Shown here one piece after another: positions 52,057 to 59,880 of a stretch of 64,000 nucleotides of DNA. The stretch's first letter is position 1. Every line of letters starts with the position of its first letter. Below the pieces are notes generated by a model, which searched no databases, was not told the origin of the DNA, and saw only the letters and a program-made list of their open reading frames with translations. Position numbers and translations under genes: made by a program. This stretch comes from Paludibacter sp. (GTDB taxonomy: Bacteria; Bacteroidota; Bacteroidia; Bacteroidales; Paludibacteraceae), in assembly GCF_009712605.1 (NCBI RefSeq), contig NZ_WASO01000014.1:496001-560000 (forward strand), written 5' to 3'.

Positions 52057-52089
52057 TTTGAAAATTACCGGTAAAATCCGCTATTTTTG
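52057..52089 (+). promoter_or_regulatory. Promoter of the polysaccharide deacetylase gene
   Basis: TTTG (52057-52060), a 21-base spacer and TATTTTTG (52082-52089), 22 bases before the ATG at 52112. Confidence 0.68.
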
Positions 52090-52111
52090 TCCTAATTAAA
52101 GTCTTCGTACA

Positions 52112-52948
52112 ATGCATAAATCGATCCTTTCTGTTATCTTAATCCTGCTCGCAGGATGTTTCATTGTATCTTGTAACCGTAGTGCCGGTAGTAACTCATC
52201 CTCTGCGCCTCTATCGCCGCAAAGTCACCAGTCTCAAAACAAGACCATCAATAGTGCTTCCGAAATACTTGCTAAACAGGAAGTACCTGTTCTTTGCTAC
52301 CATCGCATTGAAGACGGGCGCAAAGATGATTACACGGTTAGTCCTGCTCAATTCGAAGCTCAGATCAGTGCGCTGGCTGACAGCGGTTATCATGCCATTT
52401 TACCCGATCAGCTGTATGAATACCTGGCACATAATGAGAAATTGCCATCAAAACCGGTGATGATTACCTTTGACGATTCGCGTGTGGAGCATGCTCTGAT
52501 TGCGGCTCCCGTACTCGAAAAACATGGTTTCAGGGGTGTATTCTTCATCATGACGATAACTTACAACAAGAAGAACTACATGAGCAAGGAGCAGATCGCT
52601 CAACTGGCCAAGGCAGGTCACACCGTCGGATTGCACACCTGGGATCATACCATGGTCACCAAATACAAGGAAGCGGCTGATTGGAAGAAAGAAGTTACCG
52701 ATCCGAAAAAAGGACTGGAAGGAATTACTGGCAAGCCGGTAGAATATTTTGCCTATCCTTACGGAATATGGAACCATCAGGCTGCAGAGGAGTTACACAA
52801 GCAAATGAAGCTCTCGTTTACACTGATTTCAAAACGTGATTCCGTTTATCCACTGCAAACTGTCAGAAGAATGGTTGCTCCGGCCTGGACACCTCAGGGT
52901 TTGATTAAGGCTATGCAAAAGACTTTTGAGAAGAAAGAGAAGATGTAA
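52112..52948 (+). CDS. Polysaccharide deacetylase family lipoprotein (CE4)
   Basis: A 278-residue exported enzyme of the NodB fold that removes N- or O-acetyl groups from a glycan such as peptidoglycan or a surface polymer. The signal is followed by a lipobox-like 'CFIVSCNRS' and a Ser-rich linker. Motif 1 is 'TFDD' (Asp121/Asp122) and motif 2 'HTWDH' (His175, His179), supplying the metal triad. 'YFAYPYGIWN' carries the later catalytic Arg/Pro region typical of CE4. It stands alone, with a promoter ahead and a repeat element behind. The glycan target is unknown. Confidence 0.92.
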   Translation: MHKSILSVILILLAGCFIVSCNRSAGSNSSSAPLSPQSHQSQNKTINSASEILAKQEVPVLCYHRIEDGRKDDYTVSPAQFEAQISALADSGYHAILPDQLYEYLAHNEKLPSKPVMITFDDSRVEHALIAAPVLEKHGFRGVFFIMTITYNKKNYMSKEQIAQLAKAGHTVGLHTWDHTMVTKYKEAADWKKEVTDPKKGLEGITGKPVEYFAYPYGIWNHQAAEELHKQMKLSFTLISKRDSVYPLQTVRRMVAPAWTPQGLIKAMQKTFEKKEKM

Positions 52949-52999
52949 TTAACTGTAGAGAATTGGAGGGAATATCAGAAGACACTGTATATTAAACTA

Positions 53000-53149
53000 T
53001 CAAACCCCTCCGCTTCGCTCGTCCCCTTTATCTAAAGGGGACAGCACTGTTCGCTGAGTTTTAGCTCTATTCTACGACTTATTGCTACAATCGCAGATTG
53101 ATATCCCATTGATCTCAAGAGGAGTACCCGACAGGGGGTAGGGTTTGAC
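53000..53149. repeat. Interspersed repeat with inverted ends
   Basis: A 150-base non-coding segment whose ends are inverted: TCAAACCC near 53000 and GGGTTTGA near 53148. Near its left end is a perfect hairpin GTCCCCTTT-atct-AAAGGGGAC (53021-53042). Such sequences beginning 'CAAACCCCTCCGCTTCGC' are familiar as dispersed elements between Bacteroidota genes. It fills the gap between a plus-strand and a minus-strand gene. Confidence 0.65.
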
Positions 53150-53152
53150 TCG

Positions 53153-53821
53153 TCAGTTTATTATTCTTTCTATTTTTCGGGCTACTTCGTGGACAATGCG
53201 GGCAGTGATTCCCCAAATTACACCTTCGTGGGTTTTATACACCAATACTTTGTAGAGATAATTTCCCCAAGGATTTTTATAGATAGCCGGTAACCCAAGT
53301 TCTTCCACAGGCAATAGAACTATTTCTTTACCGCTTTTGTCGTCGACAGTGGTAGGATGCACCTCAATTTTTACGTTATACCGATCCGGTTGATTGGCAA
53401 GGAAATAGGTAACGGGAAGAGTAATTACCCGTTCCACTTCGCTCTCGTTTACGGCAAGCTCTTCTAAACTGACATCCGCAATACCAACAAAGGCATCTAC
53501 TGTCACTCCCATCGGAGCCACCAGCGTATTGATTCGGCCAATGATTTCAATTTTGTCTGCCGGAATACCCATCTCTTCGTAGGTTTCGCGCAAAGCAACC
53601 TGTTCCAGCGATGTATCTGTTTCGTCTATTTTGCCGCCCGGAAAACAAATTTCGCCGGGCTGCCGAATATTGGCGGCACGCTTCTGAAACACAAAATGGT
53701 ATTCACCGTTTATCGGCATGAGAAGCACCAGTACTACCGAGTTGAAGTATTCTTCTTTTCCGTGAATACCTTCTTCAAAACCCAACTGTTCTTTTATCCT
53801 GTTGAAATCTTCAATAACCAT
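53153..53821 (-). CDS. NUDIX hydrolase, coenzyme A pyrophosphatase-like
   Basis: A 222-residue cytoplasmic NUDIX enzyme. The NUDIX box runs from Gly62 to Gly85 ('FPGGKIDETDTSLEQVALRE', then 'TYEEMGI'). The preceding 'RQPGEICFPGGK' is the mark of the CoA pyrophosphatase subgroup (NudL/YeaB), which splits CoA and its derivatives. The C-terminal part ('HEGVIWGITARIVHEVA') is also typical. Length is normal. It stands alone; a repeat element lies beyond its stop. CoA as substrate is inferred from the subgroup. Confidence 0.92.
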   Translation of the reverse strand: MVIEDFNRIKEQLGFEEGIHGKEEYFNSVVLVLLMPINGEYHFVFQKRAANIRQPGEICFPGGKIDETDTSLEQVALRETYEEMGIPADKIEIIGRINTLVAPMGVTVDAFVGIADVSLEELAVNESEVERVITLPVTYFLANQPDRYNVKIEVHPTTVDDKSGKEIVLLPVEELGLPAIYKNPWGNYLYKVLVYKTHEGVIWGITARIVHEVARKIERIIN

Positions 53822-53966
53822 ATCCGTATCGTTATTCCGGCCTGAACAATAGTCGCACAGACCTATTCTTACGCTTCCCCAAATCTAACTATTTTATGGA
53901 AGAATCGTTCCTTGTTTCTGCAAAAAATGGTTACCGAATCAATTTTCCGAACTCGCAAACAGTGAA

Positions 53967-54989
53967 TTATTGATACTGAATATAAATCGGCTTGGGGCGC
54001 AGGTTGATCAGCTCCGGCGGTGTCAGCATGTGATGCGGAGGATTTTTGATATCATTTTTGTAGAATAATTTGAAGCCCGTAAACTGCACCGGTTCACGGA
54101 AGATATACTGACGATAAGTGTCATATTTCAGGTAAGGAGCGCCCCACCCGTCCATGTTCATTATCATCTGAACTTCCTGATGGTGTTTGATTTGCTTGTA
54201 GTTGGTCACCATGCCCTGTGTAAAGCGGTGTACAATCAGAATTTTCGGCGGAAGGTTGTATTGCTTGACCAGATCGGCCAGATATTCCGAACAGTAATTG
54301 ACATCTTCAGCATCGAACGTTCCTATCTTTTTACCCGGCAAACTACCATCTTTCATAGAAAATTCAGGGTCAATAGCCAAATGTACGTGCGGCATTTTCA
54401 GGTATTTTTCCAGCAAAGGCACTTCATCTTTCAGGTGACTGAGCGCCACCTGTATATCCAGAAATACAATGGCGTTGCCCATTTTTGCAATAGTCAGCGC
54501 AGAGTCAATTTGATGGGCAGGCATCCGCATACGGTATTTCCCGTCCTTGCCGGGATTACCCTGAGCCACTACCGCTATGTAGTGAATTGCCGGTATTACA
54601 GGAGTTGACGGATCGACAGCTTCCCAGGCTTTCATCTCTTTGCGCAACATCGTCCACATCGTGTCCGGAGCATATTCGCCCAGCACGCCCATGCGCTTTG
54701 AATAGAGATTACCATAATAAGCCACAATACGATTATACGGCAAAATAGCTCCTTTCATGGGATAAGACAAATGTTTCACCGGCCATCTTCCGGTAGTGTC
54801 GCCGTTTGCCAGCACCGCCAGTTTCTTGTTGTAAGCTATGGAGTCAACCGGTTCCTGCTTTTTCGGTGCCGCATCCGACAAGCCATTCTTATCGGCATTG
54901 CCTGCTACAGGAGTAGATTTGCCTGACTGTGTGCATCCGCTCAACACAATTGCCGATGCCATGATAATAGAAAGGAGGTAATTTCGCAT
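53967..54989 (-). CDS. Hypothetical lipoprotein, possibly glycosidase-like
   Basis: A 340-residue lipoprotein starting at 54989 with lipobox 'AIVLSGCTQSG'. I do not recognise the family by name. The body has a TIM-barrel feel: 'HLSYPMKGAILPYNRIVAYYG', 'IPAIHYIAVVAQG', 'NAIVFLDIQVALSHL', 'HVHLAIDPEFSM' and 'KILIVHRFTQGMV' resemble successive beta-alpha strands with Asp and Glu at their ends ('IDPEF'), as in glycosidase-like barrels. The open frame extends to 55112, but those residues are not a signal peptide. It lies 147 bases after the cytidylate-kinase-like gene. A surface glycan role is conjecture. Confidence 0.72.
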   Translation of the reverse strand: MRNYLLSIIMASAIVLSGCTQSGKSTPVAGNADKNGLSDAAPKKQEPVDSIAYNKKLAVLANGDTTGRWPVKHLSYPMKGAILPYNRIVAYYGNLYSKRMGVLGEYAPDTMWTMLRKEMKAWEAVDPSTPVIPAIHYIAVVAQGNPGKDGKYRMRMPAHQIDSALTIAKMGNAIVFLDIQVALSHLKDEVPLLEKYLKMPHVHLAIDPEFSMKDGSLPGKKIGTFDAEDVNYCSEYLADLVKQYNLPPKILIVHRFTQGMVTNYKQIKHHQEVQMIMNMDGWGAPYLKYDTYRQYIFREPVQFTGFKLFYKNDIKNPPHHMLTPPELINLRPKPIYIQYQ

Positions 54990-55136
54990 AAAAAGAGATA
55001 TTCTGTTGATTTGAACGAGTGCCGGTAATCTATTCACCAAACACAACAATACCCGCCGTATACGCTGAATGCAATTTGCAAGGCGGGTATCACTTGTCAA
55101 CAAAGATAACAAGAAGTTATTTTACCTCCAAACAGG

Positions 55137-55766
55137 CTACGAATGAACCATGATTACATAATTGAGAATGAGTTCCACTGCATTGTCCACTCCGGTCTTG
55201 CCTGTGTCGATGCAAAGATCGAACTGGCGGGCATCATGCCATTTATTACCTGTAAACGTTTCAATGTAGTTTCCCCTTTCCTTGTCGTTTTTTTCTATCA
55301 TTTCGAGAGCTTCCTTGTCGGTCATGCCTGTCTGACGGGCAATGCGATCCACACGGTAAGCTTTGTCGGCATGGAGATAAACCGTAATTACATTGGGATG
55401 ATCTTTCAGAATATAATATCCGCAACGCCCAATAATTACTGAGGCTTGCTCCTTTGCAATGTGTTGGATAATATCGCTTTCTACCTTGAAAATTTCTCCC
55501 GTAGTGGTGATACGCATATCGGGAGGGAGAGGGGCATCGGATGCCAGAGCATTCAATTGAAAGAATGACTTCCAGAACGATTGAATTTTCTCATCCTTTT
55601 CGTCAATCTCTTTTTCCACGACGGAGAGTCGTTGCGCCGCCCGGCTGATAATCTCGCGATCGACATAACGGATATTCAGCTTTGCGGCCACCTGCTGACC
55701 AATGACTGCTCCTCCGCAGCCCAACTGACGGCTAATGGTAATGATTAATGGTATAGACGCTTTCAT
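55137..55766 (-). CDS. Cytidylate kinase-like family protein
   Basis: A 209-residue P-loop protein of the 'cytidylate kinase-like' (Cytidylate_kin2) type. The N-terminus 'ITISRQLGCGGAVIGQQVAA' is the usual degenerate phosphate loop of the family, followed by 'YVDREIISRAAQRL'. 'ASVIIGRCGYYIL' and 'DKAYRVDRIARQTGM' are conserved too. The standard GKS/T Walker A is missing, so true CMP kinase activity is doubtful; the function of this group is unknown. It has the clearest Shine-Dalgarno sequence in the window, at 55776-55783. Confidence 0.9.
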   Translation of the reverse strand: MKASIPLIITISRQLGCGGAVIGQQVAAKLNIRYVDREIISRAAQRLSVVEKEIDEKDEKIQSFWKSFFQLNALASDAPLPPDMRITTTGEIFKVESDIIQHIAKEQASVIIGRCGYYILKDHPNVITVYLHADKAYRVDRIARQTGMTDKEALEMIEKNDKERGNYIETFTGNKWHDARQFDLCIDTGKTGVDNAVELILNYVIMVHS

Positions 55767-55775
55767 GGTGTGTTG

Positions 55776-55783
55776 CCTCCTTT
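55776..55783 (-). promoter_or_regulatory. Unusually strong Shine-Dalgarno sequence
   Basis: AAAGGAGG on the minus strand nine bases before the start codon at 55766. Most genes in this window lack such a site, so this gene may be translated in a different, more efficient way. Confidence 0.7.
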
Positions 55784-55883
55784 CGGTTTTGTTGTCAATT
55801 TACGGTGAAAATATACAACAAAAAGAGGCAAATTATCATTGTAGACCAAATAATTATCAAACGACCACGTCAATTGTCCGCAT

Positions 55884-55915
55884 CAGAATTTACAGAATGA
55901 TTGAATTAACAGAAT
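55884..55915. repeat. Left 32-bp inverted repeat of the GxxExxY island
   Basis: This sequence matches the reverse complement of 57313-57344 in 30 of 32 positions. It contains three CAGAAT units. Together the repeats bracket 1461 bases holding two genes. A further related copy, CAGAATTC followed by GCATTA, is at 55911 and again near 56902 in direct orientation. Confidence 0.8.
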
Positions 55916-55984
55916 TCAGGCATTAATGACTTGCTACTGGACGAATTCTTTCGTAGAGAAAAACCAATTGCACGGAAAGAGGAG

Positions 55985-56791
55985 TCACAATGTAAGTTTA
56001 GCCAACATAACAATAACTGGAATAAATAAGCCTACAAGAAAAAATACTAAGCAACCTTTGTTTTTGGTTTGTTGCACATATTGGCTTTCTAATTTTTGCT
56101 TTATACTTTTCGTTTTCATAATTCCAAATTCATTATGTAAATATTCTGCAACTTTTTTATAGGCAATTGTATTTATGGATGAAACAGATCCTCTATCTAA
56201 CAAATCACCATCATTGTCAACATAATTTACAACACCAAATTGAGTAAGATCATCTCCAATATATTTTTTCATGGACTTTAAAAACTGTTCATCAGTTATA
56301 TTTACTTTTGCAAATTCATAAAATTTCTCTTTATATCTATGTGTTTCCAAATTAGTATGTTTATCATCTGACAACCATTTATATATAGAAAAAGCAAAAT
56401 ATGCAATTTGGTCTTCGTTTTCCAATTTTTTAAATATCAGTGTTCTTAGGGTTTTGTCACCTATATATTTGTTGAAAATAACATTCTTGTTTTTTGCAAA
56501 AGTAATTAGACCTAAATCTGGAATATCCGAATCATCATTTTTTTTATTTTCAATTAAAGTCGATAAATCTTCAATTGTAAAAGATTCAGGAAAACTTACG
56601 CCCAAATCTTTTGCATAAGCAAACCTTCTGTCATCTGGTTGTATTTGCTTCTCTTCAATTCTGACTATATCATTTATATCCATTTCTCTTGCTAAAGCGA
56701 TCGCTTTTTCACTTGAGATTGCGTATAGGCATATTTTCTTTTCTCTCTTTGTCTCTTTTTTGAAGATAATGTTGAAGCTTTTCACTTTCAT
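55985..56791 (-). CDS. Hypothetical AT-rich protein with a C-terminal membrane helix
   Basis: A 268-residue protein that I do not recognise. It has no signal peptide. The N-terminal third contains 'CLYAISSEKAIALAREMDIN', the middle is helical and charged ('EDQIAYFAFSIYKWLSDDKH', 'SMKKYIGDDLTQFGVVNYVD'), and residues about 247-268 form a membrane helix ('GCLVFFLVGLFIPVIVMLA'), making it a tail-anchored cytoplasmic protein. The codons are distinctly more AT-rich than in neighbouring genes, and it lies inside the inverted-repeat island, which suggests transfer. No start other than 56791 looks better. Confidence 0.75.
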   Translation of the reverse strand: MKVKSFNIIFKKETKREKKICLYAISSEKAIALAREMDINDIVRIEEKQIQPDDRRFAYAKDLGVSFPESFTIEDLSTLIENKKNDDSDIPDLGLITFAKNKNVIFNKYIGDKTLRTLIFKKLENEDQIAYFAFSIYKWLSDDKHTNLETHRYKEKFYEFAKVNITDEQFLKSMKKYIGDDLTQFGVVNYVDNDGDLLDRGSVSSINTIAYKKVAEYLHNEFGIMKTKSIKQKLESQYVQQTKNKGCLVFFLVGLFIPVIVMLAKLTL

Positions 56792-56914
56792 AATGTTGAT
56801 TTGTCTATAAATAATATATCTTTCTGAATATTACATCCTACACATAAAGGCATATAATACTGTCAATTTACACATCAATTAGCTTTCTAAAGTATAATTT
56901 GCAGAATTCGTGCA

Positions 56915-57289
56915 TTAGCGAAAATGCTGATTAAAGATCAATTTATACTGCAAGCTTGTGGCTCCAAAGTTGATTAACAATCCCTTTGCAAAGTTATATG
57001 CCACAACGTAGTTCTTTGCCTGTGCCAGATGCACATCTTCAAGGTTAATCATCGCTTTTAACTCAACAATCACCTTATTTTCAACAACAAAATCTGCTCT
57101 ACGGGTACCGACATTGATTCCATCGTAAAAGATACTTTGCTCTTTTTCTCTTTCAAAGTCCAAGCCTGCCCGTCTCAACTCAATGGCAAGACAGCGTTGG
57201 TAAATAACTTCCTGAAAGCCATTTCCCAAAGCATTATGAACTTTAATAGCACAACCAATAATAGTATAGGTCAATTGATCTTTTTCCAT
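56915..57289 (-). CDS. GxxExxY protein
   Basis: A 124-residue protein of the GxxExxY family: the name motif is 'GFQEVIYQ'. The segments 'RADFVVENKVIVELKA' (Asp...Glu-x-Lys) give the PD-(D/E)XK nuclease-like core. 'LAQAKNYVVAYNFAKGLLIN' and 'FGATSLQYK' are the usual end. These small proteins are scattered singly across many phyla and lack a proven function. The gene lies in an island bounded by 32-bp inverted repeats, and a repeat-related sequence abuts its 3' end (near 56902). Confidence 0.93.
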   Translation of the reverse strand: MEKDQLTYTIIGCAIKVHNALGNGFQEVIYQRCLAIELRRAGLDFEREKEQSIFYDGINVGTRRADFVVENKVIVELKAMINLEDVHLAQAKNYVVAYNFAKGLLINFGATSLQYKLIFNQHFR

Positions 57290-57312
57290 TAATCAGTATT
57301 TATTTTGAACTC

Positions 57313-57344
57313 ATTCTGTAAATTCAATCATTCTGCAAATTCTG
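57313..57344. repeat. Right 32-bp inverted repeat of the GxxExxY island
   Basis: Reverse complement of 55884-55915 with two mismatches. It lies 24 bases upstream of the GxxExxY start codon at 57289. Confidence 0.8.
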
Positions 57345-57575
57345 CTTCTGACAGTTGCAAACTACAGACACTCACCATGAACAGTTCCATTTTCGCTTCA
57401 AATCTACAAATTTCTTTTTACAAATATCTATTTTTAGTTAATAATATTTTCAACAACAAGAAGAAACATCGTTTTCTTATCTTTTTTCGGATATGCCTGA
57501 AATCAGACTTCTTTTCAAGCAAAAATTGCCGGTTTGCGATTATAAATTATCACTGCATCTTTAGAAAATAAAGCG

Positions 57576-57583
57576 TAAATTTG
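57576..57583 (+). promoter_or_regulatory. -7 element of nudC
   Basis: TAAATTTG followed by CA, 48 bases before the ATG at 57632. It covers the TTG at 57581 that would otherwise open a longer frame, so the ATG is the true start. The rest of 57345-57575 is AT-rich with no frame or RNA that I can support. Confidence 0.58.
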
Positions 57584-57631
57584 CACTCTACTCCGGGGCA
57601 AATCGTCGCCCCTGCAAATTCTATTATCAGT

Positions 57632-58465
57632 ATGATTCAGGACATATTTCCGCACCGCTTCGACAACCATTTTGTAGCCGGCAAAACAATAGAAGACAAA
57701 GACTTCGTTCTTCATTACAAAGACAATACGCTGTTACTGAAAAGCGACAACAACGGTCTCGAGCTTCCGCAGAAAAAAGATTTCACCAACATCACCGACC
57801 AAACGGAGGCTACCTTTTTATTCACCCTTAACGAGGTGTCGTGTTTTCTTGTGTGGGATGCTCCATCGGCAAAAGAATCAGACATCACCTATCAGGAGAT
57901 TAATTTCTTCCGTACCGCCAGCCGTAAAGAGGTGGCCTGGGTCGGCGTGGTGGGCTATCACCTGCGCAACTGGTATGCCGAACATCGTTTTTGCGGCAAA
58001 TGCGGGACCAAAACCGTACACAAATCCGACGAACGGGCAATGATGTGCCCTGCATGTCACACGCTATTCTTTCCGAAAATTTCACCGGCCATTATCGTTG
58101 CCATCACTTCCGGAGATAAAATTCTTTTGGCACACAACGCCAATTTCAAACCCGGATGGTTCTCACTGATTGCCGGATATGCCGATGTGGGCGAAACGCT
58201 GGAAGAGACCGTGCGCCGGGAAGTGAAAGAGGAAGTAGGACTCGATGTGAAGAACATTCGGTACTACACCAGTCAGCCCTGGCCGTTGTCGGGGTCGGTA
58301 ATGGTAGGTTTCACAGCCGAAGCCGACGAAAACCAGCCGATAGTCATCGATCAGAACGAAATTGCCGAAGCTGCCTGGTACACCCGCGGCAACCTGCCTG
58401 ACCACCCCACCAATGTGAGTGTAGGCGGTGAATTGATAGAGAAGTTTGAAAAGGGAGAATTGTAA
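57632..58465 (+). CDS. nudC: NAD(+) diphosphatase
   Basis: Hydrolyses NADH/NAD+ to NMN(H) and AMP and can remove NAD caps from RNA. The product from 57632 is 277 residues. A zinc ribbon is at Cys121, Cys124, Cys139 and Cys142. The NUDIX box is at about residues 182-204 ('GYADVGETLEETVRREVKEE'). The specificity motif 'SQPWPLSGS' (214-222) separates NudC from other NUDIX enzymes. An N-terminal domain of about 95 residues precedes the ribbon. It stands alone, with trpS about 140 bases downstream. Confidence 0.95.
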   Translation: MIQDIFPHRFDNHFVAGKTIEDKDFVLHYKDNTLLLKSDNNGLELPQKKDFTNITDQTEATFLFTLNEVSCFLVWDAPSAKESDITYQEINFFRTASRKEVAWVGVVGYHLRNWYAEHRFCGKCGTKTVHKSDERAMMCPACHTLFFPKISPAIIVAITSGDKILLAHNANFKPGWFSLIAGYADVGETLEETVRREVKEEVGLDVKNIRYYTSQPWPLSGSVMVGFTAEADENQPIVIDQNEIAEAAWYTRGNLPDHPTNVSVGGELIEKFEKGEL

Positions 58466-58506
58466 AACTAAGCGGCCATTCTTCTCCGTATTTTCAGAAT
58501 AATCAG

Positions 58507-58514
58507 TAAATTTG
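58507..58514 (+). promoter_or_regulatory. Possible -7 element of trpS
   Basis: TAAATTTG followed by CG, about 90 bases before the trpS ATG. No TTG at the expected -33 distance. No tRNA-like or leader-peptide element is evident in the leader. Confidence 0.45.
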
Positions 58515-58603
58515 CGAAAGCATTCGGCAGCGTGCTGAAGCAGCCGGAACAACACAGAATGAAAATTATAACTTCCTAAAATACAAAGAAAAACAACATC
58601 AAT

Positions 58604-59689
58604 ATGTCGGATACAGAAAAAATGGAACTGGGAACCTACGAGGCTACCGTTGAGAGAAGCAGAAAACTGGAAGAGGATTTAAGCGTACATCCCGAAAAAT
58701 ACCGTGTACTTACCGGCGACCGTCCCACCGGCCGTCTGCACATCGGTCACCTTTTCGGCTCGTTGCAAAACCGCGTACGCCTGCACAACCTGGGCGTTGA
58801 AACCTTTATCGTCATTGCCGATTACCAGGTGCTTACCGACCGCGATTCATTCGATAAAATTTCCGAGAACGTCCGTCAGTTGACCCTTGATTATCTGGCA
58901 GCCGGCATCGATCCTACCGACGGCAAGACCTTCATCTTCCCTCACAGCTACGTTCCCGAATTGAACCAGCTGCTGCTTCCGTTCCTTACGCTGGTATCCA
59001 ACGCCGAACTCAACCGTAACCCGACGGTAAAAGAAGAAATTCAGGCTTCGGGCTTAAAGAGCATCAACGCCGGAATGTACACATACCCCGTTCACCAGGC
59101 CGCCGACATTCTTTTCTGCAAAGGAAACGTGGTTCCGGTCGGCAAAGATCAGTTGCCTCACTTAGAGCTGACCCGCGTAATTGCCCGTCGCTTCAACGAT
59201 AAATTTGCGCCCAACAATCCTGTATTTTCCGAACCGCAACCGCTATTGAGCAAGTCACCAATGATTCTCGGTCTGGACGGCGGACAGAAGATGAGCAAGA
59301 GCCGCAACAACGCCATTATGCTGAGCGCCACCGAAGACGAAACGGCTGCTTTGATCAAAAAAGCCAAGACTGACGCGGAACGTTTCATCACCTACGAACC
59401 CGAACGTCGTCCCGAGATTGCCAATCTCTTATCACTGATCTCTATGTGCACGGGCGAAACACCGGAAGCCGTCGCAGCAAAAATCGGTGACGGAGGCGGA
59501 GGACAACTCAAAAAGATGCTCACCGAATCGATCAACGAATACCTGCGCCCCTTCCGCCAGAAACGTATCGAACTGGAATCCAATATGGATTACGTACGTC
59601 AGGTGATACTCAATGGCGCACAAAAGGCAAGAGAAGTGGGAACCGCCACCCTCGAAGAGGTTCGCGCTGCAATGAATATGAAGATCTGA
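58604..59689 (+). CDS. trpS: Tryptophan--tRNA ligase
   Basis: Class I synthetase that charges tRNA-Trp. The HIGH motif is at residues 46-49 ('RPTGRLHIGHLFGSLQN'), and KMSKS is at residues 229-233. 'PVGKDQLPHLELTR' is the conserved central segment. At 361 residues it is slightly longer than the usual 330, with an N-terminal extension of about 30 residues ('MSDTEKMELGTYEATVERSR') before the Rossmann fold. This extension is the long-form type and should be cytoplasmic. A strong terminator follows the gene. Confidence 0.97.
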   Translation: MSDTEKMELGTYEATVERSRKLEEDLSVHPEKYRVLTGDRPTGRLHIGHLFGSLQNRVRLHNLGVETFIVIADYQVLTDRDSFDKISENVRQLTLDYLAAGIDPTDGKTFIFPHSYVPELNQLLLPFLTLVSNAELNRNPTVKEEIQASGLKSINAGMYTYPVHQAADILFCKGNVVPVGKDQLPHLELTRVIARRFNDKFAPNNPVFSEPQPLLSKSPMILGLDGGQKMSKSRNNAIMLSATEDETAALIKKAKTDAERFITYEPERRPEIANLLSLISMCTGETPEAVAAKIGDGGGGQLKKMLTESINEYLRPFRQKRIELESNMDYVRQVILNGAQKAREVGTATLEEVRAAMNMKI

Positions 59690-59710
59690 TAAAACAAGAT
59701 ACTTGTTATG

Positions 59711-59748
59711 AAAGCCCGGAATTTGCAAAGATTCCGGGCTTTTTGTTT
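59711..59748 (+). terminator. Terminator of trpS
   Basis: Perfect 12-bp stem AAAGCCCGGAAT/ATTCCGGGCTTT with an 8-base loop and T-rich tail. Confidence 0.9.
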
Positions 59749-59776
59749 GCCCGACTTTCAATTAAAAAAGAAAATG

Positions 59777-59823
59777 TAAATTTGTATCAATAATAACGAA
59801 GAGTTCCCGATAGCTATCGGGAA
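59777..59823 (+). promoter_or_regulatory. -7 element and 20-bp palindrome ahead of an oxidoreductase pair
   Basis: TAAATTTG (59777-59784) is a plausible -7 element. The palindrome TTCCCGATAGCTATCGGGAA (59804-59823) is perfect over 20 bases. It lies in the inferred leader, so it would form a hairpin in the RNA or bind a dimeric protein as DNA. Confidence 0.5.
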
Positions 59824-59880
59824 ATAATCTTTAGCAACATAGAGTTCCATACGTCTATTAAAAATTAAAATTATTATCGT

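Noticed and set aside
57581-57631. TTG start giving a longer NudC
   Set aside because: The TTG is part of a -7 promoter element, and the added residues are not part of the NudC family.
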